DNA of 64,000 nt. Origin: Actinomycetota bacterium. Its GTDB lineage: Bacteria; Actinomycetota; Acidimicrobiia; Acidimicrobiales; Ilumatobacteraceae. The translations under genes and the position numbers were made by a program. Each line of letters opens with the position of its first letter. The stretch's first letter is position 1. The notes beneath the pieces were generated by a model that saw nothing but the letters and a program-made list of their open reading frames with translations, was not told where the DNA came from and did not search any database. The stretch lies in assembly GCA_030645495.1 (NCBI GenBank), contig JAUSLV010000018.1, positions 582,109-646,108 on the forward strand, in the 5' to 3' direction. This document shows positions 19,404-29,519 of this stretch, piece by piece.

Positions 19404-20901
19404 CGGTGAGGTCGGTGATCGCACCGACCTTGGCGATGATGCCGGGCACCACGCCGAACGCCAGGGTGGCAACACCACAGATCGCGAGCGCGGCCTGCAA
19501 CGACGCCGGCACCTTCACGGACGACGTGTCGGCGTTCTCGGGGACGGGCTTCATCCACATCTCACGCATGACCGTGATGTAGTAGGCCGTAGCCACGACG
19601 GCGTTGGCCGCGCCGATGATCGCGATCGAGTAGCCCCAGCCGCCACCGGCGTCGACCGCGGCGCGGAACGCACCGAACTTGGCGTACCAGCCACCCAGCG
19701 GCGGGATGCCGGCCAACGAGGCGAGGAAGATCGTCATCATCACCGTCAGGCCAGGGGCGTAGGTGAACAGGCCGCCGTAGCTGGCGATCTCGGCGCTGCG
19801 GGTGCGCCGGGCGACGGCGATGATCACGGCGAAGGCGCCGAGGTTCGTGGCGGCGTAGATGATCAGGTACACGATCACGGCTCGCAGCGACGACTCTTCC
19901 GAGCCGTTCGTGTAGGCCATCGCCAGCGCCATCAGGATGAATCCGCCCTGGCTGACGCTGGAGTAGGCCAGCATACGCACGAGGTTCTTCTGCTTCAGCG
20001 CCACGAGGTTGCCGATCGTCATCGTGAGCGCGGCGAGCACCCACATGAACGGCCGGTACACGTCGCGAGCCAACGGGAAGGCCAGGTACACCATGATCAT
20101 CAGGCCGACGAAGCCGGCCGCCTTGGAGGCCACGCTGAGGAACGCGGTGACCGGGGTGGGAGCACCCTCATAGGTGTCGGGCGCCCACGTGTGGAACGGG
20201 ACGGCGCTCACCTTGAACGCGAAGCCGACGATCACGAACACGACACCGAGCACCTGGATGCCCACCTTGTCGCCGTCGAGCGTGACGGCCTTGCCGATCT
20301 CGGTGAGCTGGGTGCTGCCGGCGATGCCGTACAGCAGGCTCATGCCGTAGAGCATGACGGCGCTGGCGAAGACACCGAGTAGGTAGTACTTCACACCGGC
20401 TTCGTTGCTCTTGCGATCGCGCTTCTTCCAGGCCGCCATCATGTAGGCCGGAATCGAGAGGAACTCGAGCGCCACGAACACGCTGATCAGGTCGCGTGAG
20501 CTGGCCATCATCACCATGCCGAGCACGCTGCTGAGCAGCAGCACGTAGTACTCGCCCTGGTAGCCCGACTTCTCGTCCATCTCGTGTGTACTGAGCAGCA
20601 CCACCACGTAGCCCGCCAGCAGGAACAGCGCCTTGAGCACGAGTGCGAAGTTGTCGACCACATAGCGGCCGCTGATACCCGGGCCGCCGATCGCGTCGCG
20701 CACGTCGTCGCCCCAGACGGCGAGTGTGACGATCGGAAGCAGCGCGCCCAGCAGCACGAACCCGCTGATCGTTCCCGTGATCCACCGACGGTGGTCGGGC
20801 ACGAACAGGTCGACGAGCAGCACGAGGCACAGGCCGGCGGCGAGCACCAGCTCGGGCGCGAGCGCGTGATAGTCGACGATGGGCGAGCTGAAGGCGATCA
20901 T
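19387..20901 (-). CDS. nuoN: complex I subunit NuoN, 11-subunit operon
   Basis: Antiporter-like proton-pumping subunit. The 504-residue protein has about 14 TM helices. Landmarks are VALEFLSIPAYMMAAW, with the conserved Glu of TM5, VPFHTWAPDTYEGAPTPVTAF, and KQKNLVRMLAYSSVSQGGF, with the Lys of the central channel. The length and the PDxYEGAPTPVTAF motif separate NuoN from NuoL and NuoM. The 3' end overlaps the methyltransferase gene. Confidence 0.95.
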   Translation of the reverse strand: MIAFSSPIVDYHALAPELVLAAGLCLVLLVDLFVPDHRRWITGTISGFVLLGALLPIVTLAVWGDDVRDAIGGPGISGRYVVDNFALVLKALFLLAGYVVVLLSTHEMDEKSGYQGEYYVLLLSSVLGMVMMASSRDLISVFVALEFLSIPAYMMAAWKKRDRKSNEAGVKYYLLGVFASAVMLYGMSLLYGIAGSTQLTEIGKAVTLDGDKVGIQVLGVVFVIVGFAFKVSAVPFHTWAPDTYEGAPTPVTAFLSVASKAAGFVGLMIMVYLAFPLARDVYRPFMWVLAALTMTIGNLVALKQKNLVRMLAYSSVSQGGFILMALAMAYTNGSEESSLRAVIVYLIIYAATNLGAFAVIIAVARRTRSAEIASYGGLFTYAPGLTVMMTIFLASLAGIPPLGGWYAKFGAFRAAVDAGGGWGYSIAIIGAANAVVATAYYITVMREMWMKPVPENADTSSVKVPASLQAALAICGVATLAFGVVPGIIAKVGAITDLTGAFGG

Positions 20902-20905
20902 TGGA

Positions 20906-22507
20906 TCACTTCCCGAAGACCGAGGTGAGCTGCTGAACGGCCGGATCCATCACGTCGAACATCAGCGAGGGCACCACACCGAACACGAGAATGGCGACGA
21001 GCAGCGGCGTCCAGGCCACCCACTCGAACACATTCACGTCGTGGATGTCCGTGTTGCCATGATCAGGGTGTCCATGGTCGTCGTCGCCGTGGCCCGAGAA
21101 CTCGCCAGTCGGCTCGCCGAAGGCGGTGCGCTGGTACAGCCACAGCAAGTAGCCGGCCGCGAGCACGGTGCCGAAGGAGGCGATGACCGTGAGCACGCGA
21201 TAGAGCATCTCGTGGTTGCCCATCGACGGGTCGGTGAGGATCTGCGCCGGGTTCCACGAGGCGAGGATCGCCGGGAACTCGCCCCAGAAGCCGGCGAGGC
21301 CGGGTAGACCCAACGAGGCCATCGCGCAGAAACCCATGATCCAGCCGAGGTGCGGCACCTGCTTCAGCATGCCACTGAGGCGCTTGATCTCCAGCGTGTG
21401 GTAGCGCTCCTTCACCGAACCAGCGACGAAGAAGAGCATGCCGGTGATGAGACCGTGGGCCACCATGCCGAACAGCGCGGCGTTGATGCCCAGCGGGGTG
21501 AGCGTGCTGATGCCCAGCATCACGAAGCCCATGTGGGCCACCGAGGAGAAGGCGATAAGGCGCTTCATGTCGGTCTGCGCGAGGCAACCGAGCGCGCCGT
21601 AGATGATGCCGATGACAGCGAGCACGGCGATGATCGGCGCCCACGTCTTGGCCGCCTGCGGCAGGAACGGGATGGCGATGCGCACGAAGCCGTAGGTGCC
21701 CAGTTTCAGCAGGATCGCGGCCAGGATCACCGAACCCTGCGTGGGGGCTTGCGTGTGCGCGTCGGGCAACCAGGTGTGGAACGGGAACATCGGCACCTTG
21801 ACGGCGAAGCCGACGAACATGCCGCCGAAGATCCAGATCGAGGTGTTGCGAGCGACGTCTGGCCCGTTCTCGTTGAACCACTGGAAGCTGAAGTTGGCGG
21901 CCTCGGGGTCGGCGGCGTTGTTCTTGGTGATGATGAACATCGCGATGAACGCCACGAGCATCAGCGCCGAACCGAACATCGTGTAGAGGAAGAACTTCAG
22001 CGAGGCGTACTGGCGGTTCTCGCCACCCCACACGCCGATCATGAAGTACATCGGCAGCAGCACGACTTCGAAGAACACGAAGAACAGGATCAGGTCTTGC
22101 GCGATGAACGTGCCGGCCATACCTGTTTGCAGCACCAGCATCAGGATGAAGAACGCCTTGGCATTGCCCGGCTCCGGCACATGGTTCCAGCTGTAGATCA
22201 TCACCAGCACGGTGATCAGCATCGACAGGATGTACAGCGGCAGGCTGATGCCATCGAGGCCGATCGTGTAGGTCGCTTTGATCGGCGAGATCCACTTGTT
22301 GGTGGTGAAGAACTGCAACTTCTCACTCTGGTCGTAGTCGAATTTGACCAGCGTGTAGATGCCCACCCCCAACGTGGCGATCGCAGTGAGCAGGGCGACG
22401 CCCTTGGCGGTCGCCTCGTCCTTCTTGGGGATGAACAGCATCACCAGCACACCTGCCAACGGCAGGAAGGTGCCCAGGCTGAGCAGCCATTGTTGTTCTT
22501 GAATCAT
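20906..22507 (-). CDS. nuoM: complex I subunit NuoM, 11-subunit operon
   Basis: Antiporter-like proton-pumping subunit of 533 residues with about 14 TM helices. It has TIGLDGISLPLYILS, FFVFFEVVLLPMYFMIGVWGG, with the conserved TM5 Glu, FHTWLPDAHTQAPTQGSVILA, and DMKRLIAFSSVAHMGF. Near the C-terminus a hydrophilic loop is rich in His and Asp (GHGDDDHGHPDHGNTDIHD), which is unusual for NuoM and echoed in the neighbouring NuoL. It starts 23 bp after nuoL. Confidence 0.95.
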   Translation of the reverse strand: MIQEQQWLLSLGTFLPLAGVLVMLFIPKKDEATAKGVALLTAIATLGVGIYTLVKFDYDQSEKLQFFTTNKWISPIKATYTIGLDGISLPLYILSMLITVLVMIYSWNHVPEPGNAKAFFILMLVLQTGMAGTFIAQDLILFFVFFEVVLLPMYFMIGVWGGENRQYASLKFFLYTMFGSALMLVAFIAMFIITKNNAADPEAANFSFQWFNENGPDVARNTSIWIFGGMFVGFAVKVPMFPFHTWLPDAHTQAPTQGSVILAAILLKLGTYGFVRIAIPFLPQAAKTWAPIIAVLAVIGIIYGALGCLAQTDMKRLIAFSSVAHMGFVMLGISTLTPLGINAALFGMVAHGLITGMLFFVAGSVKERYHTLEIKRLSGMLKQVPHLGWIMGFCAMASLGLPGLAGFWGEFPAILASWNPAQILTDPSMGNHEMLYRVLTVIASFGTVLAAGYLLWLYQRTAFGEPTGEFSGHGDDDHGHPDHGNTDIHDVNVFEWVAWTPLLVAILVFGVVPSLMFDVMDPAVQQLTSVFGK

Positions 22508-22530
22508 CGCATGTCCCTTTGACGAGCCGA

Positions 22531-24714
22531 CTAGCTGTTGACGAGTACGAGTACGAGCGCACCGACTGCTGCGGCACCGAACAGCAACGCTCCGTACAAG
22601 TTGACCTTGCCTGATTGCACCGGCTGCAACGCGCCACCCGCATGGGTGGCTGTTGTGCCGCTGCCGTTCACCACACCATCGACCAGACCCTGGTCGATGT
22701 ACTTGTAGACCATCTCACCCGTGCGCTTGCCACCCTTGCCGACGGCGTTGACGATGCCGTCGAGGATGTGCTGGTTCGTCCAGTAGGCCGCCGCGCTGAT
22801 CGGGTGAGCGATGCCACGGACGATGACCTTCTCGTAGAGCGCATCGAGGTAGTACTTGTTGACGAGGAACTTGTGCACCCCGCCGAGGATCGCATTGCGC
22901 TGCGTGAGGCCCTTCAGCGGTGAGTTGCCCTCACCGAACACCGCCTTGCAGATCAGCAGGCTGACGATGAAGCCGGCCGCCACGAGGGCGATGCTGGGCA
23001 CTGCGTTCATCCACTCGAAGTGCGGCGCCTCGGGGATCTCGACACCGATGCTGCTGTGCAGCCAGCGGTGGAAGTAGTCGGTCTCGAACGGCTTGGCAGC
23101 GGCGTTGAGGTAGCCGGCCACGAGCGCGAGGGCGCCGAGGATGATGAGCGGCACCGTGATCTGCCACGGCGAATCGTCGGGGGCGAACACCAGCGGCTTG
23201 CCGTGCACGACCGGTGCATGGTGATCATCGGAATCGTGACCCTCGTCGTGCGCCGGTTCGTGGCTGTGATCCTCGTGCTCGTTGACGAAGTGGGCGGCGC
23301 CACCGCGGGCCTTGCCGAAGAACGTGAGGTAGGTGGCCCGGGTCATGTACGCGGTGGTCATGAAGGCACCGATGAGCCCGACGACGAAGAACACCTTGTA
23401 GTCGTTGCCCTTGGCCGAGTCGATGATCTCGTCCTTGGAGAAGAAGCCACTGAAGAACGGCACGCCGCACAGCGCAGCGGTGCTGATCATCCACGTGAGG
23501 AACGTGATCGGCATCTTCTTGCGCAGACCGCCCATGTCCTTCTTCATGTCGAAGCTGTGGTGGCTGCCGGTGTGAGCCACCGAGCCGGCGCACAGGAACA
23601 AGCAGCACTTGAAGAACGCGTGCGTGAAGATGTGGAACACGGCCGGCATCCAGGCACCGACGCCGAGGCCCATCATCATGTAGCCCAGCTGACTGACGGT
23701 GGAGTACGCCAACACCTTCTTGATGTCGTTCTGCACGAAGGCCAGGCCGGCGGCGATCAGCACGGTGATGCCACCGATGACGGCGATCAGGTTGAAGTGG
23801 TGGCCGGCGAGGTTGATGTCGAGGCCCGTGTGGAACACCGGGTACAGACGGGCCACGAGAAACACGCCCGCCACGACCATCGTGCTGGAGTGCAGCAGCG
23901 ACGACACAGGCGTGGGGCCGGCCATCGCGTCGGGCAACCAGGTGTGCAGCGGGAACTGGCCGCTCTTGCCGATGCAGGCGATGAACAGCGCCACGGCGCC
24001 GAGCGCGAGCAGCTTGTGGTCGCCCGTGAACTCGGCGGCCTTGGCGTTGATCTCACCGATGTCGAGCGTGCCGAAGAGCGCGAGCAGGATGCCGGTGCCG
24101 ACGAGTAGGCCCATGTCGCCGACACGCACCGTCCAGAACGCCTTGAGTGCGGCCTCGCTGTTGGCCCGCTCTTCCCACCAGTGGCCGATGAGCAGGAACG
24201 AGCAGAGGCCCATGATCTCCCAGCCGAGGATCAACTGCACCATGTTCGGTGCGAGCACCATGGTGAGCATGCCGGCGGAGAACAGCGTGAGGCTGCCGAA
24301 GAAGTGGGTGTACCGACGGTCGCCGCGCACATATTCCGTGGAGTAGATCTGCACGAGCGTGGAGATGAACGCCACGAGGATCAGCATCATCATCGCCAAC
24401 CCGTCGATACGCGACCCGATGCCCACCTTCAGGCTGCCGATCTCGAACCAGGTGGTGCTGTGGGTGACGGCTTCGGCGTGCTCGGTCTTCCCGACGAGGT
24501 CGATCCACTGGTAGGCGGTGCCGGCCGAGATCACCAGTGAGGCGAGCATCGAGGCGATGCCGATCTCGCTGCCACCGCGGGGCAGCTTCTTGCCGAACAT
24601 GATGATGAGGAAGAACGCGATTGCAGGGATCAGTGGGATCAGCCAGGCGTGGTCGAGGAACCAGCCCGACGCCTGCGCCACGGCCTCGTGTTCGGTCTCG
24701 GATGCGAACAGCAT
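22531..24714 (-). CDS. nuoL: complex I subunit NuoL, 11-subunit operon
   Basis: Distal antiporter-like subunit with the long lateral helix. At 727 residues it is about 100 longer than the copy in the second operon. Core motifs are GWEIMGLCSFLLIGHWW, FPLHTWLPDAMAGPTPVSSLLHS, and NDIKKVLAYSTVSQLGYM. The extra length includes a loop at about residues 470-500 with many His, Glu and Asp (NEHEDHSHEPAHDEGHDSDD) before the lateral-helix region. Such loops often bind divalent metal, but no function can be assigned. The stop is TAG. Confidence 0.95.
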   Translation of the reverse strand: MLFASETEHEAVAQASGWFLDHAWLIPLIPAIAFFLIIMFGKKLPRGGSEIGIASMLASLVISAGTAYQWIDLVGKTEHAEAVTHSTTWFEIGSLKVGIGSRIDGLAMMMLILVAFISTLVQIYSTEYVRGDRRYTHFFGSLTLFSAGMLTMVLAPNMVQLILGWEIMGLCSFLLIGHWWEERANSEAALKAFWTVRVGDMGLLVGTGILLALFGTLDIGEINAKAAEFTGDHKLLALGAVALFIACIGKSGQFPLHTWLPDAMAGPTPVSSLLHSSTMVVAGVFLVARLYPVFHTGLDINLAGHHFNLIAVIGGITVLIAAGLAFVQNDIKKVLAYSTVSQLGYMMMGLGVGAWMPAVFHIFTHAFFKCCLFLCAGSVAHTGSHHSFDMKKDMGGLRKKMPITFLTWMISTAALCGVPFFSGFFSKDEIIDSAKGNDYKVFFVVGLIGAFMTTAYMTRATYLTFFGKARGGAAHFVNEHEDHSHEPAHDEGHDSDDHHAPVVHGKPLVFAPDDSPWQITVPLIILGALALVAGYLNAAAKPFETDYFHRWLHSSIGVEIPEAPHFEWMNAVPSIALVAAGFIVSLLICKAVFGEGNSPLKGLTQRNAILGGVHKFLVNKYYLDALYEKVIVRGIAHPISAAAYWTNQHILDGIVNAVGKGGKRTGEMVYKYIDQGLVDGVVNGSGTTATHAGGALQPVQSGKVNLYGALLFGAAAVGALVLVLVNS

Positions 24715-24717
24715 TCG

Positions 24718-25026
24718 TCAGCCCTTCATTTCCGACAGGTCGTCGAGGGAGATGGTCTTGCGGTTGCGGAAGATCAGCAGCACCATCGCCAGGCCCACGC
24801 CGACCTCGGCGGCCGCGACCGCGATGATGTACAGCGCGAACACGTTTCCGTCGTTGTTGCCGCTGTCGGCCCACAGGCGATCGAACGCGAGCAAGTTGAT
24901 GTTCACCGAGTTGAGAATCAGCTCGATGCTCATCAGCACGAGTACGGCGTTCTTGCGCACGATCACGCCGTACACGCCGATGCAGAACAGCAACGCGCCG
25001 AGCAGGAGGAAGTTGTTGACCAGCAT
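24718..25026 (-). CDS. nuoK: complex I subunit NuoK, 11-subunit operon
   Basis: The 102-residue, three-helix subunit homologous to MrpC has the two conserved membrane glutamates: one in VLMSIELILNSVNINL (TM2) and one in AAAEVGVGLAMVLLI (TM3). These belong to the proton path between NuoH and the antiporters. Spacing to nuoL is 3 bp. Confidence 0.95.
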   Translation of the reverse strand: MLVNNFLLLGALLFCIGVYGVIVRKNAVLVLMSIELILNSVNINLLAFDRLWADSGNNDGNVFALYIIAVAAAEVGVGLAMVLLIFRNRKTISLDDLSEMKG

Positions 25027-25033
25027 CTCGACC

Positions 25034-25561
25034 TCAGTCCTTCCGGGCCAGCACGATGGCGCCGATCACGGCGGCGAGCAGTACGAACGACAACGCCCAG
25101 AACGGCAGGGCGTACGTGGAGAAGATCTTGTCGCTGAGCAGGCTGTTCTGGCCCACAGTGCTGCCTTCACCGCTGACGGCGATCTTGGTGTCGTCGAACC
25201 CCTTCACCAGCACGTACCCCATCACGCCCAGCAGCAGCAGGGCGACCGGGGCACCGATCTTCCAGGCACCGGCGTTGTCGAGATCGACGTCCTTACCGAG
25301 CTTGGCGCGAGTGAGCATCACGCCGAACAGGAACAACACCATCACGGCGCCGATGTACACCAGCACCTGGGTGACGGCCACGAACTCGGCCGACAGCAAC
25401 AGGTACTGAGCGGCAGCACCGGCCATCACGGCGATCAGCCACAGCGCCGCGTGCACCACGTTGGAGCTGGTGACCACGCGCAACGCGCCGATCACCATCA
25501 CCAGGGCGATGATGCCGAACCCGATGTTCTGGGCGACTTGGATGTCGGAAGCGAGCAACAT
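25034..25561 (-). CDS. nuoJ: complex I subunit NuoJ, 11-subunit operon
   Basis: The 175-residue, five-helix membrane subunit has the conserved segment VTQVLVYIGAVMVLFLFGVML, containing the pi-bulge helix TM3 with the key Tyr. The start ATG overlaps the nuoI stop as TGATG; the longer frame extends antisense-like through nuoI and is not used. NuoJ takes part in the conformational switch that links quinone reduction to pumping. Confidence 0.93.
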   Translation of the reverse strand: MLLASDIQVAQNIGFGIIALVMVIGALRVVTSSNVVHAALWLIAVMAGAAAQYLLLSAEFVAVTQVLVYIGAVMVLFLFGVMLTRAKLGKDVDLDNAGAWKIGAPVALLLLGVMGYVLVKGFDDTKIAVSGEGSTVGQNSLLSDKIFSTYALPFWALSFVLLAAVIGAIVLARKD

Positions 25562-26076
25562 CACTTCCCCTTCTTCTTCTCGGCGCCGGCCTCGAGCTCG
25601 GGGGCTTCGGGGACGGTTTCCATCCACTCGCCGAGCTTGATCTTGTCGTGCAGCAGGTCGGCGATCTTGGGCTCGCTGTATTCGTACTCGGGGCTCCAGA
25701 AGAGCGCATCGAACGGGCACACTTCCACGCAGATGCCGCAGTACATGCACAGCGCGTAGTCGATGTCGAAGCGATCGAGCTTGTTCACCTTGCGCGGGGC
25801 GCCACCGGCGCGGCGCGGCGGGGCGAGTTCTTTGTGGCCCTCGATGTAGATGCACCAGTCGGGGCAGCTACGCGCGCACAGCATGCAGGCGGTGCAGTTG
25901 TCTTCGCGCAGGGCGATGACGCCACGGGCCCGGATGGGCGGCGTCTCCTTCTCGTGCGGGTACTGCACGGTGGCCGCGCCACCGCCGAACTTCTTCGGCT
26001 TGAGCGTCTGCGCCATTGTCTTGGCGGTGACGCCAAGGCCCTTGAGGAGGCCGGGAACTTGGGGCTTGTTCGCCAT
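25561..26076 (-). CDS. nuoI: complex I subunit NuoI (2x[4Fe-4S]), 11-subunit operon
   Basis: The 171-residue peripheral subunit carries clusters N6a and N6b. Motifs are [12 protein letters not shown] and [12 protein letters not shown], each completing the partner cluster with its fourth Cys. It has a positively charged N-terminus and a Glu/Lys-rich tail (AGAEKKKGK). Its sequence differs strongly from the NuoI of the second operon (171 against 211 residues, different linker). This supports separate ancestry of the two complexes rather than recent duplication. Confidence 0.93.
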   Translation of the reverse strand: MANKPQVPGLLKGLGVTAKTMAQTLKPKKFGGGAATVQYPHEKETPPIRARGVIALREDNCTACMLCARSCPDWCIYIEGHKELAPPRRAGGAPRKVNKLDRFDIDYALCMYCGICVEVCPFDALFWSPEYEYSEPKIADLLHDKIKLGEWMETVPEAPELEAGAEKKKGK

Positions 26077-27125
26077 CAGAAGGCCACCTTGAAGATCGCC
26101 GTGAGCATGATGTTGATCAGCGACACCGGGATGAGCACCTTCCAGGCGAAACGCTGCAGCTGGTCTTCACGGAAGCGCGGGTAGCTGAACCGCACCCACA
26201 TGATGATGCCCGCGAGCACCATCATCTTCGTGATCATGACCAGCGGACCGGCGACGTTCATCCAGTTGTCGATCGAGTCGACCGAATCCCAGCCGAACCA
26301 GCTGAACGGAATGCCCCAGCCACCGAGGAACAGCACGCTGGCGATGAGGGCGAACACGCCGGCGGTGGCGAACTCGGCGATGAAGAAGATGAGGAAGCGG
26401 AAGCCCGAGTACTCGGTCATGTAGCCCGACACGAGCTCGGACTCGGCGATCGGCATGTCGAACGGCGTCTGCGTGAGCTCGGCCTGCACCGCGATCATGA
26501 ACACCAGGAAGCCGACGAACTGCGTGGCGATGTAGGGGTAGCCGAGGCCGTCGAAACCGAAGATGCTGTCGCTGTTCTGCTTCAGCACGATCGTCTGCAG
26601 GTTCATCGTGCCGGCCTGGATGACGACACCCAGCACCGACAGCACCATCGGCAGTTCGTAGGCGATCAGCTGACCGGCGGCACGCAAACCACCGAGCAGC
26701 GAGTACTTGTTGGCACTGCTCCAGCCGGCCATCAGGATGCCCAGCGTGCTGATGCTGCTGACCGCCAGCATGTAGAAGATGCCGGCGTCGAACTGGGTGA
26801 AGTAGGCGTCGGGGCCGAACGGCACCACGGCCACCAGCAGGAACGTGCTGACCAGCACGATCAGCGGGGCCGCACGGAACACCCGCTTGTCGGCGCGGGC
26901 CGGCGTGATGTCTTCCTTCTGCAGCCACTTGCCGACTTCAGCGAACAACTGCATCGAGCCGTAGGGGCCGGCCTCCATCGGGCCGAGACGACTCTGCATG
27001 AAGCTCATCATCTTGAACAGGAACAGGTACACGATCGTGCCGGCGGGCAGCAGCACGGCGACCGTGCCACCGAGCACCCGCAGCAGCGACTGGCCCCAGT
27101 AGGGAATGGTGACTGCGAGGTTCAT
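26076..27125 (-). CDS. nuoH: complex I subunit NuoH, 11-subunit operon
   Basis: The 349-residue membrane subunit forms the quinone-channel floor. Landmarks are [14 protein letters not shown], the quinone-cavity loop [23 protein letters not shown], rich in conserved Glu and Asp, and the [12 protein letters not shown] loop. The start ATG overlaps the nuoD stop as ATGA; the upstream open frame is a shadow of nuoD. Confidence 0.95.
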   Translation of the reverse strand: MNLAVTIPYWGQSLLRVLGGTVAVLLPAGTIVYLFLFKMMSFMQSRLGPMEAGPYGSMQLFAEVGKWLQKEDITPARADKRVFRAAPLIVLVSTFLLVAVVPFGPDAYFTQFDAGIFYMLAVSSISTLGILMAGWSSANKYSLLGGLRAAGQLIAYELPMVLSVLGVVIQAGTMNLQTIVLKQNSDSIFGFDGLGYPYIATQFVGFLVFMIAVQAELTQTPFDMPIAESELVSGYMTEYSGFRFLIFFIAEFATAGVFALIASVLFLGGWGIPFSWFGWDSVDSIDNWMNVAGPLVMITKMMVLAGIIMWVRFSYPRFREDQLQRFAWKVLIPVSLINIMLTAIFKVAF

Positions 27126-28294
27126 CGGTCGATGTCTCCCAGGATGAAGTACAGCGAGGCGAGGATGGAGATCACGTCGGGGACGTACACGCCACGCAGC
27201 ACCCACGGCACGATGGAGACGTTGTTGAAGCTGGCCGAGCGGATCTTCACGCGGAACGGGCCGAGGTCGCCCTTGCTGACCACGTAGTAGCCCATCTCAC
27301 CCAGCGGGTTCTCTGTGCTCACCCAGGCTTCGCCTTCGGGCACCTTGATGATGCGCGGCACCTTGGCCATCACCGGGCCGGCCGGCATGGTGTCGAGCAA
27401 CTGGTCGACGATCTTGGTGGCCTCGCGGGTTTCCTGCAGACGGATCCAGCAGCGGGCGAAGCTGTCGCCGTCGGGGTGGGTCCAGACCTTCCACTCGACC
27501 TTGTCGTAGGCGAGGGGCAGGCTCTGGTCGCGGCGCAGGTCCCAGTCCACGCCGCTGGCGCGCAGGTTGGCGCCCGACAGGCCGTACTGCTTGGCCACCT
27601 CGGCCGGGATCACGCCGATGCCACGCAGGCGGCTCTGGAAGATCTCGTTGCCGAACAGCAGGTCTTCCATCTCGTCGCAGAAGTTGCGCAGCTTCTTCAT
27701 CACCTGCTTGCACTCGGTGATGAACCCGGCCGGCAGGTCGTCCTTCAGGCCGCCGATGCGGTCGAAGTTGGGGTGGAACCGACCACCGGTGACCGACTCG
27801 ATCAGGTTCAGCACGTGCTCGCGGTCGCGGAACGCCATGAACACCGGAGTGACGGCGCCGAGCTGCACGCCAAGGTCGCCGAGGAACAGCGACACGTTGG
27901 CGATGCGGCTGAGCTCGAACAGGATCGTGCGGATGTGCTGGGCGCGAGGTGGGGCCTCGATCTCCATCAACTTCTCGGCGGCGAGGATGAACGGCACCTC
28001 GTTGGCGAAGCTGCCCAGCCAGTCGATGCGGTTGACGAGTGCCGTGACCTGCGGGAACGTGCGCACCTCGGTGAGCTTTTCGTAGCCGCGGTGCATATAG
28101 CCGGCGCTGGGCTCGGCCCAGATCACCTGCTCGCCGTCGAGGCGCACGATGATGCGCAGCGTGCCGTGGGTGGCCGGGTGCTGCGGGCCGATGTTGAGGG
28201 TCATCCCCTCGGTCTCCAGCTCGACGTTCAGGCGGGCATCAGCGGCCTGTGCCGCGATGTAGCTGAGCTTCTGACGATCTGCGATGTCAGTCAC
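27122..28294 (-). CDS. nuoD: complex I subunit NuoD, 11-subunit operon
   Basis: The 390-residue homologue of mitochondrial 49-kDa/NDUFS2 forms the quinone site with NuoB and NuoH. It has NIGPQHPATHG, with the quinone-binding His loop, SAGYMHRGYEKLTE, LVNRIDWLG, whose Arg aligns with the arginine methylated by NDUFAF7 in humans, and the C-terminal ILGDIDR. It has HRG where the second NuoD has HTG. The start is GTG. A chance 10-codon frame fills part of the 32-bp gap to nuoC. Confidence 0.95.
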   Translation of the reverse strand: MTDIADRQKLSYIAAQAADARLNVELETEGMTLNIGPQHPATHGTLRIIVRLDGEQVIWAEPSAGYMHRGYEKLTEVRTFPQVTALVNRIDWLGSFANEVPFILAAEKLMEIEAPPRAQHIRTILFELSRIANVSLFLGDLGVQLGAVTPVFMAFRDREHVLNLIESVTGGRFHPNFDRIGGLKDDLPAGFITECKQVMKKLRNFCDEMEDLLFGNEIFQSRLRGIGVIPAEVAKQYGLSGANLRASGVDWDLRRDQSLPLAYDKVEWKVWTHPDGDSFARCWIRLQETREATKIVDQLLDTMPAGPVMAKVPRIIKVPEGEAWVSTENPLGEMGYYVVSKGDLGPFRVKIRSASFNNVSIVPWVLRGVYVPDVISILASLYFILGDIDR

Positions 28295-28326
28295 GACTCA
28301 CTCACCACTCTTCTCGATGGTCGGGC

Positions 28327-28983
28327 TCATGCTTCGCCCTCACCGTCGTCGTCGCCACCGGGCAGCGGTTCCACGTCGGCGATACCGGGCCACGGCTTCA
28401 CCATGCGGGCCAACAGCGGGAAGTCCTTGCGCAGCGGGTGACCCTCGAAGTCGGTGGGCAGGTACATGTTGCGCAGGTCGGGGTGGCCGGCGAAGCCGAT
28501 GCCAAACATCTCGTGGCACTCACGCTCGTGCCAGTTGGCGCCGGCATACACCGACACCCAACTGTCGACGGCGAACGAGTCGTCGGGCACGTCGGCCTTG
28601 ATGGTGACGCCGAAGTGCTTGGCGAGGTTGGTGACGCGGGCGAACACCTGAAAGCGGGTGCTGCCACCGGCGTAGCCGGGTTCAATTTTGGGCACGATCT
28701 CGGTGCTGCGCTCGGGAGCCGGCGCGGTGGGGTCGTCCTCGCCCTTGCCGAACGGGCTGGGCAGCCAGTCGAGGCCGGAGAGGAAGCAGAAGTAGTCGCA
28801 GCCGACGGTGTCGCGCAGCACGCGGCCGGCCTGCTGCCAGGCTTCGGCGCTGACCCGCACCCACACGTCGTCGTTGGGCTTGATCAGGCTGTCGAGCAAC
28901 TGTGCGCCGAGTGCTTCGCGCAGCGCGCTGACCACACCCTCACGGAGTGCATCGCCGGGGAGGGCAAGCGTGTCGTCACTCAA
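28327..28983 (-). CDS. nuoC: complex I subunit NuoC, 11-subunit operon
   Basis: The 218-residue 30-kDa-type subunit has the family signature [26 protein letters not shown] followed by [16 protein letters not shown] start is required: it overlaps the last codons of nuoB, and upstream residues in the frame belong to nuoB. It ends in an acidic tail ([10 protein letters not shown]). Presence of NuoC distinguishes this operon from some partial actinobacterial clusters, and makes it a complete 11-subunit set. Confidence 0.92.
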   Translation of the reverse strand: MSDDTLALPGDALREGVVSALREALGAQLLDSLIKPNDDVWVRVSAEAWQQAGRVLRDTVGCDYFCFLSGLDWLPSPFGKGEDDPTAPAPERSTEIVPKIEPGYAGGSTRFQVFARVTNLAKHFGVTIKADVPDDSFAVDSWVSVYAGANWHERECHEMFGIGFAGHPDLRNMYLPTDFEGHPLRKDFPLLARMVKPWPGIADVEPLPGGDDDGEGEA

Positions 28984-29515
28984 TGGGACCACCACCCACG
29001 ACGATCGGCTCGCGGACGATGGCCTTGTAGCCCTCTCCACGCCAGCGGGCGCCCATGTCTTCGTTCTTGATCCGCTGCTGCAGCAGCACGACACCCTCGA
29101 GCAGGGCCTCGGGCCGCGGCGGGCAGCCGGGCACGTAGATGTCCACCGGGATGATCTGGTCGACACCCTTGGTGACCGAGTAGCTGTCCCAGTAGGGCCC
29201 GCCGCAGTTGGCGCACGAACCCATGCTGATCACGTACTTCGGCTCGGGCATCTGCTCGTAGAGGCGCTTGATGCTGGGGGCCATCTTGTCGGTGACGGTG
29301 CCCGAGATCACCACGAGGTCGGCCTGACGGGGGCTGGCGGGCAGCGGGATGACGCCCAGGCGCATCACGTCGTAGCGCGGCGAGGCGAACGCGGCGCCCA
29401 TCTCGATGGCGCAGCAGGCGAGGCCCCACTGGTACACCCAGAGACTGTAGGAACGGCCCATGTTGAACAGGGACGTGAGTGGTTTGGGCAAGCGCCCTTT
29501 GTCGACGAGACCCAT
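28976..29515 (-). CDS. nuoB: complex I subunit NuoB (cluster N2), 11-subunit operon
   Basis: The 179-residue PSST-type subunit carries the terminal [4Fe-4S] cluster N2. The ligands appear as [10 protein letters not shown] (two adjacent Cys), [12 protein letters not shown] and VPGCPP. The last Fe-S centre passes electrons to quinone at the interface with NuoD. I start at [10 protein letters not shown], 4 bp after nuoA; the longer frame is a shadow. Confidence 0.95.
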   Translation of the reverse strand: MGLVDKGRLPKPLTSLFNMGRSYSLWVYQWGLACCAIEMGAAFASPRYDVMRLGVIPLPASPRQADLVVISGTVTDKMAPSIKRLYEQMPEPKYVISMGSCANCGGPYWDSYSVTKGVDQIIPVDIYVPGCPPRPEALLEGVVLLQQRIKNEDMGARWRGEGYKAIVREPIVVGGGPIE

Positions 29516-29519
29516 GTGG

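Noticed and set aside
28295..28326. Ten-codon frame overlapping the nuoC stop, as a leader peptide for nuoD
   Set aside because: Too short and without distinguishing features. Such chance frames are expected in gaps of this size.
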